From: Cereibacter_A azotoformans
GTDB taxonomy: Bacteria > Pseudomonadota > Alphaproteobacteria > Rhodobacterales > Rhodobacteraceae
Strand: one strand, 5' to 3'
Assembly: GCF_003050905.1 (NCBI RefSeq)
Contig: NZ_QAOT01000022.1
DNA: 64,000 nucleotides
The notes beneath the pieces were generated by a model. The model was not told where the DNA came from. It searched no databases and saw nothing but the letters and a program-made list of their open reading frames with translations. This document shows positions 35,335-44,396 of this stretch, piece by piece. Position numbers and translations under genes: made by a program. Every line of letters begins with the position of its first letter. The first letter of the stretch is position 1.

Positions 35335-35760
35335 ATGCGGATCAAGATCAGTCAGTCACATGCAGCAGCCATCGAGAAGGCCATTTCGGCCGTGGCCGGC
35401 AAGAAGACCCGTTGCATCCATCAGGCCGAGGATGTGATCTCGGCCGCCGAAAGGGCCGAGCGGAAACTCGAGGACCTCGGCCTCCAGAAGTCCTGTCGCG
35501 CAGGAGCCACCGCCCAGGCGAACCTCGCCGGACCGGGCAAGTCCTACGGCTACAGCCTCGATGGAACGAGCATCGCCCTCGAGCGTCTCACGTCCGGCTG
35601 GTATCTCACCGACGTCACTCTGCAGCGGATCTACCCGGGCGGCCCTGAGCGCATGGAGATCCTCATCGAGGCCTCGCAGATCGAAGCCGCCGTCGAGGCG
35701 AAGCTGCGCAAGCTCCGGATCAGCGCACGGACGCCGGCCCCGGCCGAGCTCGCGGCCTGA
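35335..35760 (+). CDS. Hypothetical protein, 141 aa
   Basis: Start at the third in-frame ATG (35335, MRIKISQSHAAAIEKAISAV), chosen for the GAGGAG five to ten bases upstream. The N-terminal half is helical and basic (GKKTRCIHQAEDVISAAERA); the C-terminal half is beta-rich (SYGYSLDGTSIALERLTSGW, LTDVTLQRIYPGGPERMEIL) and ends in a helix. It has its own promoter and is followed 150 bp later by the Toprim-like gene. Plasmid hypothetical proteins often look like this; the family is not recognised. Confidence 0.7.
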   Translation: MRIKISQSHAAAIEKAISAVAGKKTRCIHQAEDVISAAERAERKLEDLGLQKSCRAGATAQANLAGPGKSYGYSLDGTSIALERLTSGWYLTDVTLQRIYPGGPERMEILIEASQIEAAVEAKLRKLRISARTPAPAELAA

Positions 35761-35909
35761 CAGGGAGCCTCTCCAGCCACCGCCGTCGGGTTTCCGCCAT
35801 GGCTCGGCCCCTGCACCCGGCGTCGGCGTTTCCGGGATGCCCGAACCCTCTCAAGGCATTCATCACCCCCGTTGCGCCCGAGTGGCGCAACTCTCACCAA
35901 GGAACGAAC

Positions 35910-36770
35910 ATGCCTCCCCTTGACCGTACTTCCGGGCGGCCAGGACCGGCCGCGCCGGCTACACCCCCACATCTCCGCACCCGGCTGCAGGACCTCGACC
36001 GCTTCTGGCACCCGCAGGACCGGGCCGTCCATCCTGCACCGGCCCATCCGCTCCGCCCTGCCGAGCCGCCTGCCAGCCTCCTGACGCATCTGCCAGCGTG
36101 CAACGAGCTCGGTGCCGCCCTTCGCGAGCATCAGGAACAGCAGGGCCGCGTCACACTCCGTCTCGGGAGCGAGGATGCCGACGACCCGCCGGCCGGATCG
36201 GTTCAGCTGGACAAGGTCCCCTCCCGCGCGCCCCGGACCCTCTTCCATCTGCAGGAATACGGGTTTCCGTCCGACCTCTGGGCCTACCGCGACGGAAAGA
36301 ACATTCGCTTCGTCGCCGCCGCCTATCACAGCTTCCTCGGCATCACGCTGCTGTTCGACTGGACCTGCCACCGGCTCAAGGACGGCGAACTTGCCTGGTA
36401 CCGCATGCCCCCGAAGCAGGAGAGGCTCTACGCGCTCGACCGGCTTCTCACAGCCCCCGGCCAGCCCGTCGTCTTCTGCCTCGACGAAACCAGCCTCGCG
36501 GCGGCGGAACGCGCGTTCCCGAAGCGCATCGCAACCACGGGCAGGCTCCGCTGCGACAAGGTTGCGGGGCACCTTTCCCCTCTGTCCAACCGCGACGTGA
36601 TCATCATGGCAGGGCGCAAGCGGCCTTGCCTGGCGGATGTTCGACAGCTCCGGGATCTTCTCAGGGACATCGGCTGCACAGTCTCCGACGACGTCCTCCC
36701 CGTTCCGCGGCACCGGCCGCGCAAGGCGTCCCGTCCCCCGCAAGCAGCCCTCGCCAAGCTCCCATCCTGA
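35910..36770 (+). CDS. Primase/Toprim-like protein lacking catalytic residues
   Basis: Start at the ATG at 35910 after AAGGA. 286 aa. After a proline-rich N-terminus, the segment FHLQEYGFPSDLWAYRDGKN, then ERLYALDRLLTAPGQPVVFC, ATTGRLRCDKVAGHLSPLSN and RDVIIMAGRK follows the order of the Toprim region in plasmid primase-like proteins. There one expects VVxCEGEKAADAA and WPDxD. Here the first is CLDETSLAAA and the second is IIMAGRK, so the metal-binding acidic residues are mostly gone. It is probably a non-catalytic relative. No zinc finger is visible. Confidence 0.5.
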   Translation: MPPLDRTSGRPGPAAPATPPHLRTRLQDLDRFWHPQDRAVHPAPAHPLRPAEPPASLLTHLPACNELGAALREHQEQQGRVTLRLGSEDADDPPAGSVQLDKVPSRAPRTLFHLQEYGFPSDLWAYRDGKNIRFVAAAYHSFLGITLLFDWTCHRLKDGELAWYRMPPKQERLYALDRLLTAPGQPVVFCLDETSLAAAERAFPKRIATTGRLRCDKVAGHLSPLSNRDVIIMAGRKRPCLADVRQLRDLLRDIGCTVSDDVLPVPRHRPRKASRPPQAALAKLPS

Positions 36771-36919
36771 CGCGGCCCGACAGGTCGGCTGACAAGGCAG
36801 ATGGAGTGCGCCCTCCAACGGCGGCCCGCACTCCTGCCGAGGGATCCGGAAGACCGCCCGCGCGGAGCCCACCGAACCACCCGGTATCGGAGGTAGCCCG
36901 GTCCATGCACCAGAGGCCT

Positions 36920-37498
36920 TCAGAACGGTCCCGCCCCATGAAAGGCCTCGAACCGGGATCTGAGTTCGAGAAGGTAATCCAGTTCCAGCACCAGCAGGGC
37001 GACCGCATTGAAGGCCACCAGCAGTCCCGCCGCCATCCCGGTATTCCTGTAGCGCCGGAACACGGCCCTCATGGATCTGCGGTCAGGATCGTTGCTGTCC
37101 TCGCTGAGGTATTTCTCCCAGCCGGGAGGTCTGGCCGACGAGGAAGCGTAAATGTAGTCCTCCAGCAGCCGGCTATACGAGGCGAGAGTCATGAGTATCG
37201 AATATTCGATCTTGATGCGATGCAGCACCAGGAGGGAGAACAGGAGCGCAACCAGTACCAGCAGGGATACGGATGCTTCCCCTGGAAGCTTCCCGCTCAG
37301 GATCCAGGCATAGAAAGCCGCGTAGCCCCCCAGAACCAGCGACTCGAACCGCCATATGGCTTGCAGCAGGATATTGATCTGCTCGCGAATGGCGCGCCAT
37401 TCCGCATTGGCAAAGGCGATGGATGTGCCCTGAGACCCGGCTGCGGACGCTTCCGGTGCATTGGGTGGGGCGGATCTTGCGGTGCGTCCGTCGTCCAT
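36920..37498 (-). CDS. Membrane protein with three transmembrane segments, 192 aa
   Basis: Start at the ATG at 37498 (MDDGRTARSAPPNAPEASAA), with GGAGG eight bases upstream. Membrane helices: ESLVLGGYAAFYAWILSG, SVSLLVLVALLFSLLVLH and AAGLLVAFNAVALLVLELD. Between the second and third is a cytosolic helical stretch (LMTLASYSRLLEDYIYASSS). Architecture recalls small two- or three-TM effector proteins (SLATT-like), but the similarity is too weak to assert. It is convergent with the Toprim-like gene. Confidence 0.6.
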   Translation of the reverse strand: MDDGRTARSAPPNAPEASAAGSQGTSIAFANAEWRAIREQINILLQAIWRFESLVLGGYAAFYAWILSGKLPGEASVSLLVLVALLFSLLVLHRIKIEYSILMTLASYSRLLEDYIYASSSARPPGWEKYLSEDSNDPDRRSMRAVFRRYRNTGMAAGLLVAFNAVALLVLELDYLLELRSRFEAFHGAGPF

Positions 37499-37999
37499 GC
37501 CGAGCCTCCCTGCGCGCAAGCCTGGCGCTTCGAACCCCGTTGGGGAATGGAGCCTCGTTCGGCCAGGTGCAATTTCCGGGCACCCCGAATTGCGGGCTTC
37601 TGCGAAAGACGTTTCGGCTCACCGATGTTCGCCCCTTGGCAGCGCAACATGCGCCACTAAAGGGCGCCTCGGTTCCACATGGCAGGTGGCCGGCGCGGCA
37701 ATCGCGCCGGCGTTTCATGCCATGGAGGCCCCGTAGACTTGTCCGATACGCTCGGAGTTGGCGGATCCAGAGCGGTGACGAAACGGGCTGAAACCTGGCC
37801 TGCAAAGCCGATCTCGCCTCTGGCATTGCCGCCGCCCGAGGCCCCCAGATCCAGGACATCAGGCAAGCCCTGAGACAGAGGCGCACATGGTCGGGATCGC
37901 GCCGGTAAATTACCAATTCGTACGTGCTCATCCTCCTTTCGGACGGGGCATGAACGGATTCACCAGCAGGACCTTCGGGAGCGGGAGGGAATGGTTCTC
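37499..37999. other. Intergenic with a 9-bp GC hairpin
   Basis: No gene is supported in this 500-bp gap. A perfect stem GCCGGCGCG / CGCGCCGGC with loop GCAAT lies at 37689-37711 and is followed by GTTTC on the plus strand. It may be a terminator, but no plus-strand gene ends just upstream. Confidence 0.4.
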
Positions 38000-38878
38000 A
38001 TGATGTTGACACGGGCGCCGGATGCGGCGGTCCGCCTGTGGTCGGACCGGCTGCGTCCCGTCGCCTGGGCCCTGATCTGCTGCGGCCTGACTGCCTGCGG
38101 GAGCAGCGGAAAGAACGTCGATCCGAAGTTCACCGGCCGCGAGGTGGTGACCGAAGGCATCGAACATTACGTGACCAATCACAATGGACACAGCCGCGTC
38201 CGCATCAACAATGCCGCGACCCAGGCGGAGTACGACGCGCTCGGCCAGTTCGACGATTCCAACCCGGCCACGCCGGCGGGCTATCGCAACCTGATCGAGC
38301 GCGCGGAGAACGCCTACGCCAATTCAGTCTTCGTCGAGGTCATCGCCCGGATCGACAAGGACGCCGAGGGCCACGAAAAGGTCGTGAAGGTGTTGCGGCT
38401 CACCGCCGACCAGGCGCCCTTCGACAATGTCGACAGCGCCGGCAACCCGATCGGCAGCGGCAAGTACCATTTCCGCGGCACCGGCAGCTTCCGGGTCTAT
38501 GCCCGCGTCGACGGGGGAGAGGTCCAGACCGGCGTGGGCGATCTCGAAGCCCTGACCATCGATTTCGATGCCGGCACCGCGGCAATCCACCTGCGCACCG
38601 GCCTCAACGAGACATCCCGGATCGAGACGGAAATCCGGGCCGACAAGCTGACCTTCGACATCCTGACGGGAACCTTCGGCGGCGAGATCACCCAGACCGC
38701 CCGGGTGGGAGGCGAGATACTGACAGCCCAGGGCCATCTGCGCGGCAGCATCAGCGGCGACGAGGCCAGCCTCACCCGGCAGAACGAGCAGATGACGACC
38801 TCGGGCGTCTTCACCGCCGACGGCGCGCGGCTAAGCTCGGACGGGATCTTCTGGGGCAGCCAGCTCAACTACCGCTGA
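38000..38878 (+). CDS. Surface lipoprotein with C-terminal TbpB-like beta-barrel segment
   Basis: 292 aa; start at the ATG at 38000 (38003 also possible) after GGGAGGGA. Lipobox LTACGSSG near residue 32, so lipidated. The body is beta-rich: GTGSFRVYARVDGGEVQTGV, TIDFDAGTAAIHLRTGLNET, TFGGEITQTARVGGEILTAQ, and it ends with the pattern GXXGSISGDEASLTRQ, then SSDGIFWGSQLNYR, which resembles the C-terminal barrel of transferrin-binding-protein-B-like lipoproteins. Its stop overlaps the start of the next gene (TGATG). The match is by pattern only. Confidence 0.6.
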   Translation: MMLTRAPDAAVRLWSDRLRPVAWALICCGLTACGSSGKNVDPKFTGREVVTEGIEHYVTNHNGHSRVRINNAATQAEYDALGQFDDSNPATPAGYRNLIERAENAYANSVFVEVIARIDKDAEGHEKVVKVLRLTADQAPFDNVDSAGNPIGSGKYHFRGTGSFRVYARVDGGEVQTGVGDLEALTIDFDAGTAAIHLRTGLNETSRIETEIRADKLTFDILTGTFGGEITQTARVGGEILTAQGHLRGSISGDEASLTRQNEQMTTSGVFTADGARLSSDGIFWGSQLNYR

Positions 38879-39979
38879 TGGACCGGGCGGGGAGAGCGGC
38901 CGGACGGACCTGGCCGTTCCGGCTGCATGGAGCGGGACTGCTGGCGCTGGCAGTGACGGTGGCGGTGGTGGTCCTGCCGGACGGTGCGCGCAGCCAGAGC
39001 TACGAGCTCGGGCGCAGCGGCGATCTTGTTGTCTCCGAGCGCCTGAGGATCCTCGCCCATGGTCGGGCGCTGGCCGAGGGGGCCAGCCCGATGGCGCGCA
39101 CCTTGTCGCTGAAGGCGGACATGCTCGTCCAGGGGTTCTACCACGAGGGCGGGATCGACTGGGTGACGGCGGAAGCATCGCTCAGTCCGACCCTGGGCTG
39201 GTCGCCGAATCTGAACGGCGGGCTGGCTGGCTCGCGCATCGCGCTCGGCGGGGGCTGGCTCGAGATCGATCCCACCTATGTCGCCAGATCCGGCGCCACC
39301 GCCGGGCTCCTCTTCGAGAGCGAGGCGCGTCTCGCCTGGGGGCTCGGGCGGTTCCTGCAGGCCGAGGCGGACGGCGCCATCTCGCGCGCATGGCAAAGCG
39401 GCTACGAGCGGCGGGACCGGCGGCTTCAGTTATGCAGCCGCAACCATCATGCGGGGCTGGAGCTTTCTCGACCTCTGCCTGCGCCAGAGCGAGAGCGATC
39501 GCAGCCTCAGCCAGTACGAGCAGCGCGAGACCTCGCTTCAGTTCGCCCGGCTCCTTGCCGTTCCGAACAGCTATCACGAAATCCGCCTCGACCTCACCCA
39601 GCGCCGGCAGCCAGAGTACCGTCAGCCACGGGCGGGGCTCGAGCTGCATTCGGTCTGGTCCGGCCTCGCCACCCGCTTCGGCATCGGCCTCGGGCAAGCC
39701 GTGGAGGGCCGCACCGCTGAGCGGTTCGATGCCTTCGCCGACCTGCGCTGGCGCATGGCCGGCGCCGTGACCGGGCTCTCGCTCTGGCAATCCCGCGCCA
39801 GCGGCGGACAGGTGTTCGGCCTCGCCCAGAGCGATGTGAGCACCGGCGTGGCCCTCTTCCGTCAGATCACGCCCGCCCTGGACCTCTCGGTGCAATATGT
39901 GCGCACCCGATCGAGTGTCGACCTCTTCGACAACCGGCAGGTCGGCCTCGATCTCTCCTGGCGCCTCCCTATCCGCTAG
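38878..39979 (+). pseudogene. Outer-membrane beta-barrel partner of the lipoprotein, frameshifted
   Basis: The frame starting MDRAGRAAGRTWPFRLHGAG has a signal peptide and beta-strand-like repeats (GWSPNLNGGLAGSRIALGGG) up to AISRAWQSGYERR near 39410. From there the natural continuation, FSYAAATIMRGWSFLDLCLR, lies in another frame and runs to the stop at 39979, ending LSVQYVRTRSSVDLFDNRQV, then LDLSWRLPIR with a terminal aromatic/Arg pattern. One insertion or deletion near 39405-39425 joins them into one barrel of about 366 aa. It resembles the DUF560/Slam barrel that exports TbpB-like lipoproteins, without its TPR domain. Confidence 0.6.
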
Positions 39980-40120
39980 GGTGCCGTTATCCTCCGGAAG
40001 GAGCCGGATGGGCGCCCCGGACGCCGCCAGGCGACGGGATGACCCGCCGCAGCCGCACCTTCCCGGTGTTGCCGATGCGCGAAGGGAAAGAAGGCCCCGG
40101 CACCGCCATGGGCGCCGTGT

Positions 40121-40471
40121 TCAGTCGCAGCCGAACGGACCGCAGGACCCGCTGAACGCGTTTCCGTCGCTGTCGCGGCCGCTGTAGAAGGTCGATCCAC
40201 CGATCGACTGCTGCATCATGTTCCAGTTTCCGCCATCGGCAGAGCGCCCCTGGTGATAGGTCGTATTGCCGATGGTCTGGCTCTCCTGGCTCCAGTGCGA
40301 TCCTGTGCGGGCATTGCGGCCCTCGAGCTGGGTCGTATTCCCGTAGCGGCTGACCGTATAGCTGTTGCCGGCATCATCCCAACAGGACTGGAACGCTTCC
40401 GAGCCGACACAGCCGGCAGCGGCCGCATCCGCCACCAGAAGGGCGGCTGTCATTATCGCGATCAGTTTCAT
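40121..40471 (-). CDS. Small secreted protein, 116 aa
   Basis: Start at the ATG at 40471, with AGGGG upstream. Signal peptide MKLIAIMTAALLVADAAAAG; the mature part has four Cys (CVGSEAFQSCWDD and SGSCGPFGCD). It also has repeated Asn/Gly/Ser/Thr strands (SYTVSRYGNTTQLEGRNART, GNTTYHQGRSADGGNWNMMQ), suggesting a small disulfide-bonded beta protein. It stands alone and is convergent with the barrel gene. The family is not recognised. Confidence 0.75.
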   Translation of the reverse strand: MKLIAIMTAALLVADAAAAGCVGSEAFQSCWDDAGNSYTVSRYGNTTQLEGRNARTGSHWSQESQTIGNTTYHQGRSADGGNWNMMQQSIGGSTFYSGRDSDGNAFSGSCGPFGCD

Positions 40472-40922
40472 GCGGGATCCCCTGCAGTGTCGGCCAAGTG
40501 GTGCGAGCCTATCCTGAGCCGCCCTGCGGTTCTGGTCCAGCACGCTCAAGGACAGGGGGCGCAGTTCATTCGATGTGGCCGCCGAATATACGACGGCCGA
40601 ACGGAATGTCCGGCCGCCACCGGCTCTTGCGGCCGCCCGTCATGAGAGGTCACCCTGGCCAGGCAGGGAGCGCGACGAAACGCTCGGGAATGGTCCTCAT
40701 GCCGGCACGGGAAGATCCGGCCGATCCGGACGTTCGCCATCTTTCCGGATTTCTCCAATGGGAATTTTTTAGGGGGCAAGGCCCTGACCGTGGAGCGGAT
40801 TCCCGGATCATGCCATCCTGTTCCGCCATGGGATCCCGAGGGGAAAAATCCGCAAGATGCTCCTTTCCCCCCGAACCCGTTCCATGTGCTCTTTCGGCGA
40901 AACCACGGAAAAGTCCGGGTAC

Positions 40923-40963
40923 TCTCCCGTCTCGTCCCTGACCGGGAGACGACACCGTCTCCC
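40923..40963 (+). promoter_or_regulatory. Two mutually exclusive hairpins ahead of H-NS-like gene 2
   Basis: GGGAGACG-ACAC-CGTCTCCC at 40944-40963 is a perfect 8-bp hairpin. Its left arm can pair instead with TCTCCCG at 40923-40929 (partner CGGGAGA at 40943-40949). The two structures cannot coexist, which is the signature of an attenuator or RNA switch in the leader of the gene starting at 41032. There is no U-tract after the second hairpin. Confidence 0.45.
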
Positions 40964-41031
40964 TAAAAGACAATTTGCCATGCCGGAGTATGGAGATTAC
41001 GGAAAAGGAAACCTCGCAACAGGAGCAGCCA

Positions 41032-41349
41032 TTGGCCGAACTTGATCTTGAGAAACTGTCGCTGAAAGAGCTCAAGGCCTTGCGCACGCAGCTCGACCGG
41101 GCCATTGCAACCTATGAGGATCGCCGGAAGAGAGAGGCGCGGGAAGAACTCGAGGAAACGGCGCGTGCGCTCGGCTTCACCCTCGCGGAACTCGTGGGTG
41201 CGCCGGTCTTGCGCAAGCGATCGAATGCCCCGCCCAAATATGCCAATCCCGCCAATTCCGGCGACACCTGGTCCGGGCGCGGCCGGAGACCCCGTTGGTT
41301 CGAGGAAGCGCTCGCCCGCGGACAGTCGGCAGACGAGCTGAAGATCTGA
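41032..41349 (+). CDS. H-NS/HvrA-like nucleoid protein, paralogue 2, TTG start
   Basis: The frame is open from a TTG at 40975 and an ATG at 40990, but the TTG at 41032 has AGGAG six bases upstream and gives LAELDLEKLSLKELKAL, aligning with the start of paralogue 1 and giving a matching 105-aa length. The coiled-coil region (LRTQLDRAIATYEDRRKREA) and DNA-binding domain (YANPANSGDTWSGRGRRPRW) are intact. Start choice remains open. The leader carries alternative hairpins, and a GC-rich palindrome follows the gene. Confidence 0.85.
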   Translation: MAELDLEKLSLKELKALRTQLDRAIATYEDRRKREAREELEETARALGFTLAELVGAPVLRKRSNAPPKYANPANSGDTWSGRGRRPRWFEEALARGQSADELKI

Positions 41350-41412
41350 TCCTGCCCGACAGAGGTCAGGAGACATCGACCTCCGGGCCCGGTAAGACCG
41401 CATCGCGACCCG

Positions 41413-41431
41413 GGCCCGGCATTACCGGGCC
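41413..41431. repeat. GC hairpin of the CCCGG-TAAT family after H-NS-like gene 2
   Basis: GGCCCGG-CATTA-CCGGGCC forms a 7-bp stem 64 bp after the stop. A related half-element GGGCCCGGTAAGACCG precedes it at 41388. Similar sequences follow H-NS-like gene 3 at 47320 and 47360. There is no T-run, so it may be a bidirectional stall/terminator or a repeat family. Confidence 0.5.
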
Positions 41432-41602
41432 GGGCAAGGCATCCATGGCCTCCGGCCCGGAAATGGGACCGCGCTCACGTCCCGATCCGGGCCGCCCTAA
41501 CAGGCCGCTGAAATAGTCGATCTCCCGGAATATTGTTCTTCGGCACACCGGTCGAAGTCGGGGCTGGCCCAAGGTATCGCGCGCCTTCCGTCGCCTGTCG
41601 TC

Positions 41603-42540
41603 TCAGGCGGCAAGCAGCCTCGGCAGCCGGGCGAGGGTACAGGCCGCCATCGTGAAGGTGAACTGCACACCGACGCGCTTCACACCTCGATGTATGGTCT
41701 GCGCCATCGGCCCGACGGTCTTGGCCCAGCCGAAAGGCTCCTCGATCTTCTTCCGGCAGCGCTGCGAGAGGGTGTAGCCCTCGTGCCGGGTGGTCCGGCC
41801 GTAGATCGCCGAGAACCGCGCCTTCTGCGCGACATGAGGCGTGCGCAAGCTTGCCGCAGGTCCTGGACGAACTCCTCGGCCTCATAGGCCTTGTCGGCGC
41901 CGAGCGTCAGCCGCCTCGTTGACCCCGGCGAGTGGCGGTGGACCATGTCGAGCGCGGCTTTCCGCTCGGCATGTCCGTCCGCCTGCGTGACCTCAGTCTG
42001 AACCGCGAAGCCGCGCCGGTTCTCCATCAAGGTATGGCCCATGAAACAGAGGATCGCGCCGGCGCCGGGAGATTTCTTGTAAAGCCGCGCCTCCGGATCC
42101 GTGACCGAGGCATGGGTAGCGTTCGAGCGCTTCTGGCCCCGGAAGTCGACCTCGGCATTTCGGGTTCTGGATTCGGCGGCGTCATCGGGGCGGTCTCGGG
42201 CTTCGTCTCGGTGGGTTCAGCTTCGGCGGCGGGCGGAGGGGCTGGCGGATCGTCGGGACCGCCGCCGGGCTCTGCCGCTTCCTGCTCCGGCTTTGGCTGG
42301 AAGCCCTTCACCGACGCCCAGGCCTTGATCGGTGTGCCGTCGACCGAGAAGTGCTCGTCCCGGGCGGCCATCGGCGGCGCAGAGCCGGTCGAATTCGCCG
42401 TTCATGCTGACCAGTGCGTCGTTCACGACCCGGCGTATCTTGCGAAACGTGACGGGCCGGAATGCGCTCCTCGAGGTCGACATAGCTGAACAGCGACCCG
42501 CTCGACTCGTCCGTCCCGCGCCCGAAAATGAATAATTGGG
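41603..42540 (-). pseudogene. IS5/IS1182-like DDE transposase, internally deleted and frameshifted
   Basis: Read on the minus strand, recognisable pieces occur in order in different frames: KIRRVVNDALVSMNGEFDRL near 42440, ARDEHFSVDGTPIKAWASVK near 42360, GAILCFMGHTLMENRRG near 42050, AALDMVHRHSPGSTRRLTLG near 41950, and KKIEEPFGWAKTVGPMAQTI to the end ARLPRLLAA at 41606. The segment between DRL and ARDEHFSVDG, normally more than 60 residues, is missing, and at least two frameshifts follow. The transposase cannot be functional. Confidence 0.75.
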
Positions 42541-42649
42541 ATACCGCGAAAGAGTAGGGGGAATGATCGCAGCGCGCCTTTCAGGCGCGATTGACAGATA
42601 GCCCGCCAAGCAAGCAGTATTTCCTGCAAATCGCAGCGCGAGGTTGAGT

Positions 42650-42967
42650 ATGAACGAACGGTTCTTCATAGGGCTTACGCTCGGCGCCACTCTTATCGGA
42701 ATCGGTCCAGCCCTGTCGCAGGCCCGACCTGAACCTGACCCCAACGATCTTTACGCCGTCATAGATTGGGTTCTCGAGACGAACTCTTGTACGGCTTCCG
42801 AATCCCGAATATTTAACGAGTTGCAGACGCGCAGCGATTTGGGGACCGCAGGAATCGTCATCAGGAACTGGACTGAAGCTGCGGATTTCAACAAAAGCTA
42901 CCGCGTTCACGAAAACGCGGAGCATGAATTCATTTATACGATGACCTCCGGACCCGTCTGCGGTTGA
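42650..42967 (+). CDS. Small exported protein, 105 aa
   Basis: Start at the ATG at 42650 with GAGG six bases upstream. Signal peptide MNERFFIGLTLGATLIGIGP, cleaved near ALSQA. The mature part has ESRIFNELQTRSDLGTAGIV, FNKSYRVHENAEHEFIYTMT and two Cys. GC content is lower than in the surroundings, suggesting acquisition. No recognised family and no operon partner. Confidence 0.65.
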   Translation: MNERFFIGLTLGATLIGIGPALSQARPEPDPNDLYAVIDWVLETNSCTASESRIFNELQTRSDLGTAGIVIRNWTEAADFNKSYRVHENAEHEFIYTMTSGPVCG

Positions 42968-43428
42968 TGTGTCTCCGTGTTTCTGGATCAGCGGCCTGAA
43001 CAGGCTGATGAAGAAGTGTTTGGGCTCGCTCTGCGTTGGAAGATATTCCTACAGGGCGGGCCGCCGCTCGGTTTAGGCGGCGTTCTTGCACCTTATCGGA
43101 CAGATTTCCCAGCTCCCGGTTGGGCAAGGGGTACGATCCGGAGTTTTTCAGCAACCTGCCAAGAACCGGCCTTCCCCGAGAGTGACCCTGATCCATACCC
43201 AGGCCCGCCCAGGAAGGCGTTCACCTTTCCGGCCGTCAGGGAAAGCGGCCTCCCGCGGTTCCTCCGCGGCGCGCAGTGTTCCCGTCCCGCGCCTGTTGCC
43301 GCAATGTCGAGGCACGCCTGAGCAAGACCGTTGCCCTCTCGAATGGCGGAAAGATGACCTCCGGCGTCGCCCACGGCGGGCGGTCATTGCCCAGCCGGCG
43401 GAGCCCGCCTCACCATCGCCTGGACATG
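42968..43428. other. Intergenic, no gene seen
   Basis: The open frames in these 460 bp lack ribosome-binding sites and protein-like composition. No repeat or hairpin stands out. Confidence 0.4.
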
Positions 43429-44142
43429 TCACGGTCCGCACGTGTTGAAGAAGGACGCCGTCTGTTCCTCCACATCGATACGGTAGGGTGTCATGGCACA
43501 GTCCGCGACCTCGATCGGCTGGGCCTGTCGCGCATATCCCCCGTCGGATGTCCCGGCCGCCATGTCGACCCAGCTGTAATGGACAAGCGGGCCGAGATTC
43601 GCGTTCCTCTGGACATTGTTCAGCGAGAAGATGCGTGAGACACGGCCCAAGGCCACGGATTCACCCGGATTGGCCTGAAACATCTGGTTCGGGCCGATGA
43701 TGTCGAGTTGATGCGGCAATCGCCCGCCGGCAAGGATCTCGTCCGTCTGATCCTGCAAGACCTCGCGCGGCGCGGCACCGAACACCTTTGCGAACATCTG
43801 GTCGAAAATGATCTGGCGGCATTGCCGCGAATCCTTCAGCTCATCCGCAAGCTGTTCCCGCAGCACGTTCTTGTAGCTACGCTCCTCCAGGTTTGCGCCG
43901 CCCTCTATGCCCAGGTTGAGAAGTCGACGCGAGAGCACGCCCAGAGTTGCATCCGTCTTGCCCTCGACGTTCAGCTCCGAGCTGGATCCGCCGTCGTCCG
44001 TAATGCCGCAAATCCGCTCGGCGGTCTCGACAATGAGCAATGTCGCGTCCCGCTGGATGTCCAGATCCTGGGCCGAGGCGGACGTGGCCAAAAGTGCCAG
44101 GGCACTCACATGCGGCAGGACACCAGCAAGAATGGTTTTCAT
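43429..44142 (-). CDS. Periplasmic protein of unknown function, 237 aa
   Basis: Begins with a signal peptide (MKTILAGVLPHVSALALLAT, cleavage near ASAQ). The mature protein contains IQRDATLLIVETAERICGIT, NVLREQLADELKDSRQCRQI and IFDQMFAKVFGAAPREVLQD, followed by a beta-rich end (LGPLVHYSWVDMAAGTSDGG; VADCAMTPYRIDVEEQTASF). Five Cys are present and could form disulfides. The family is not recognised. It is upstream of, but not coupled to, the signalling operon on the same strand. Confidence 0.75.
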   Translation of the reverse strand: MKTILAGVLPHVSALALLATSASAQDLDIQRDATLLIVETAERICGITDDGGSSSELNVEGKTDATLGVLSRRLLNLGIEGGANLEERSYKNVLREQLADELKDSRQCRQIIFDQMFAKVFGAAPREVLQDQTDEILAGGRLPHQLDIIGPNQMFQANPGESVALGRVSRIFSLNNVQRNANLGPLVHYSWVDMAAGTSDGGYARQAQPIEVADCAMTPYRIDVEEQTASFFNTCGP

Positions 44143-44396
44143 CTGAGACTTCCCGAAAAAGAGGCCTTTTCGAGGACCGGAGCAGGCACCGCCCCGCAGC
44201 TGGATGTTCAGGCTATCCGGCCATGCCCTTTCCTGTCAAACCGCGCATCCGGCCGGCTCTTCCTGCACATCCTGATCTGTCGTGACCAAGGGCGCCACCC
44301 TCGCGTGTGGTCCAGGGCGCGGCGGCACCCAACCTGTCGTCGGCGCGCGCCTCGGTGGCTGGCGGGGAACGGCACCGCTCCGGAAGGGGAGGCTCT

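Noticed and set aside
38038..39720. A 560-residue plus-strand frame spanning the lipoprotein and barrel
   Set aside because: Its first 280 residues are an out-of-frame reading of the lipoprotein gene. Only the part after 38878 is the genuine barrel frame.
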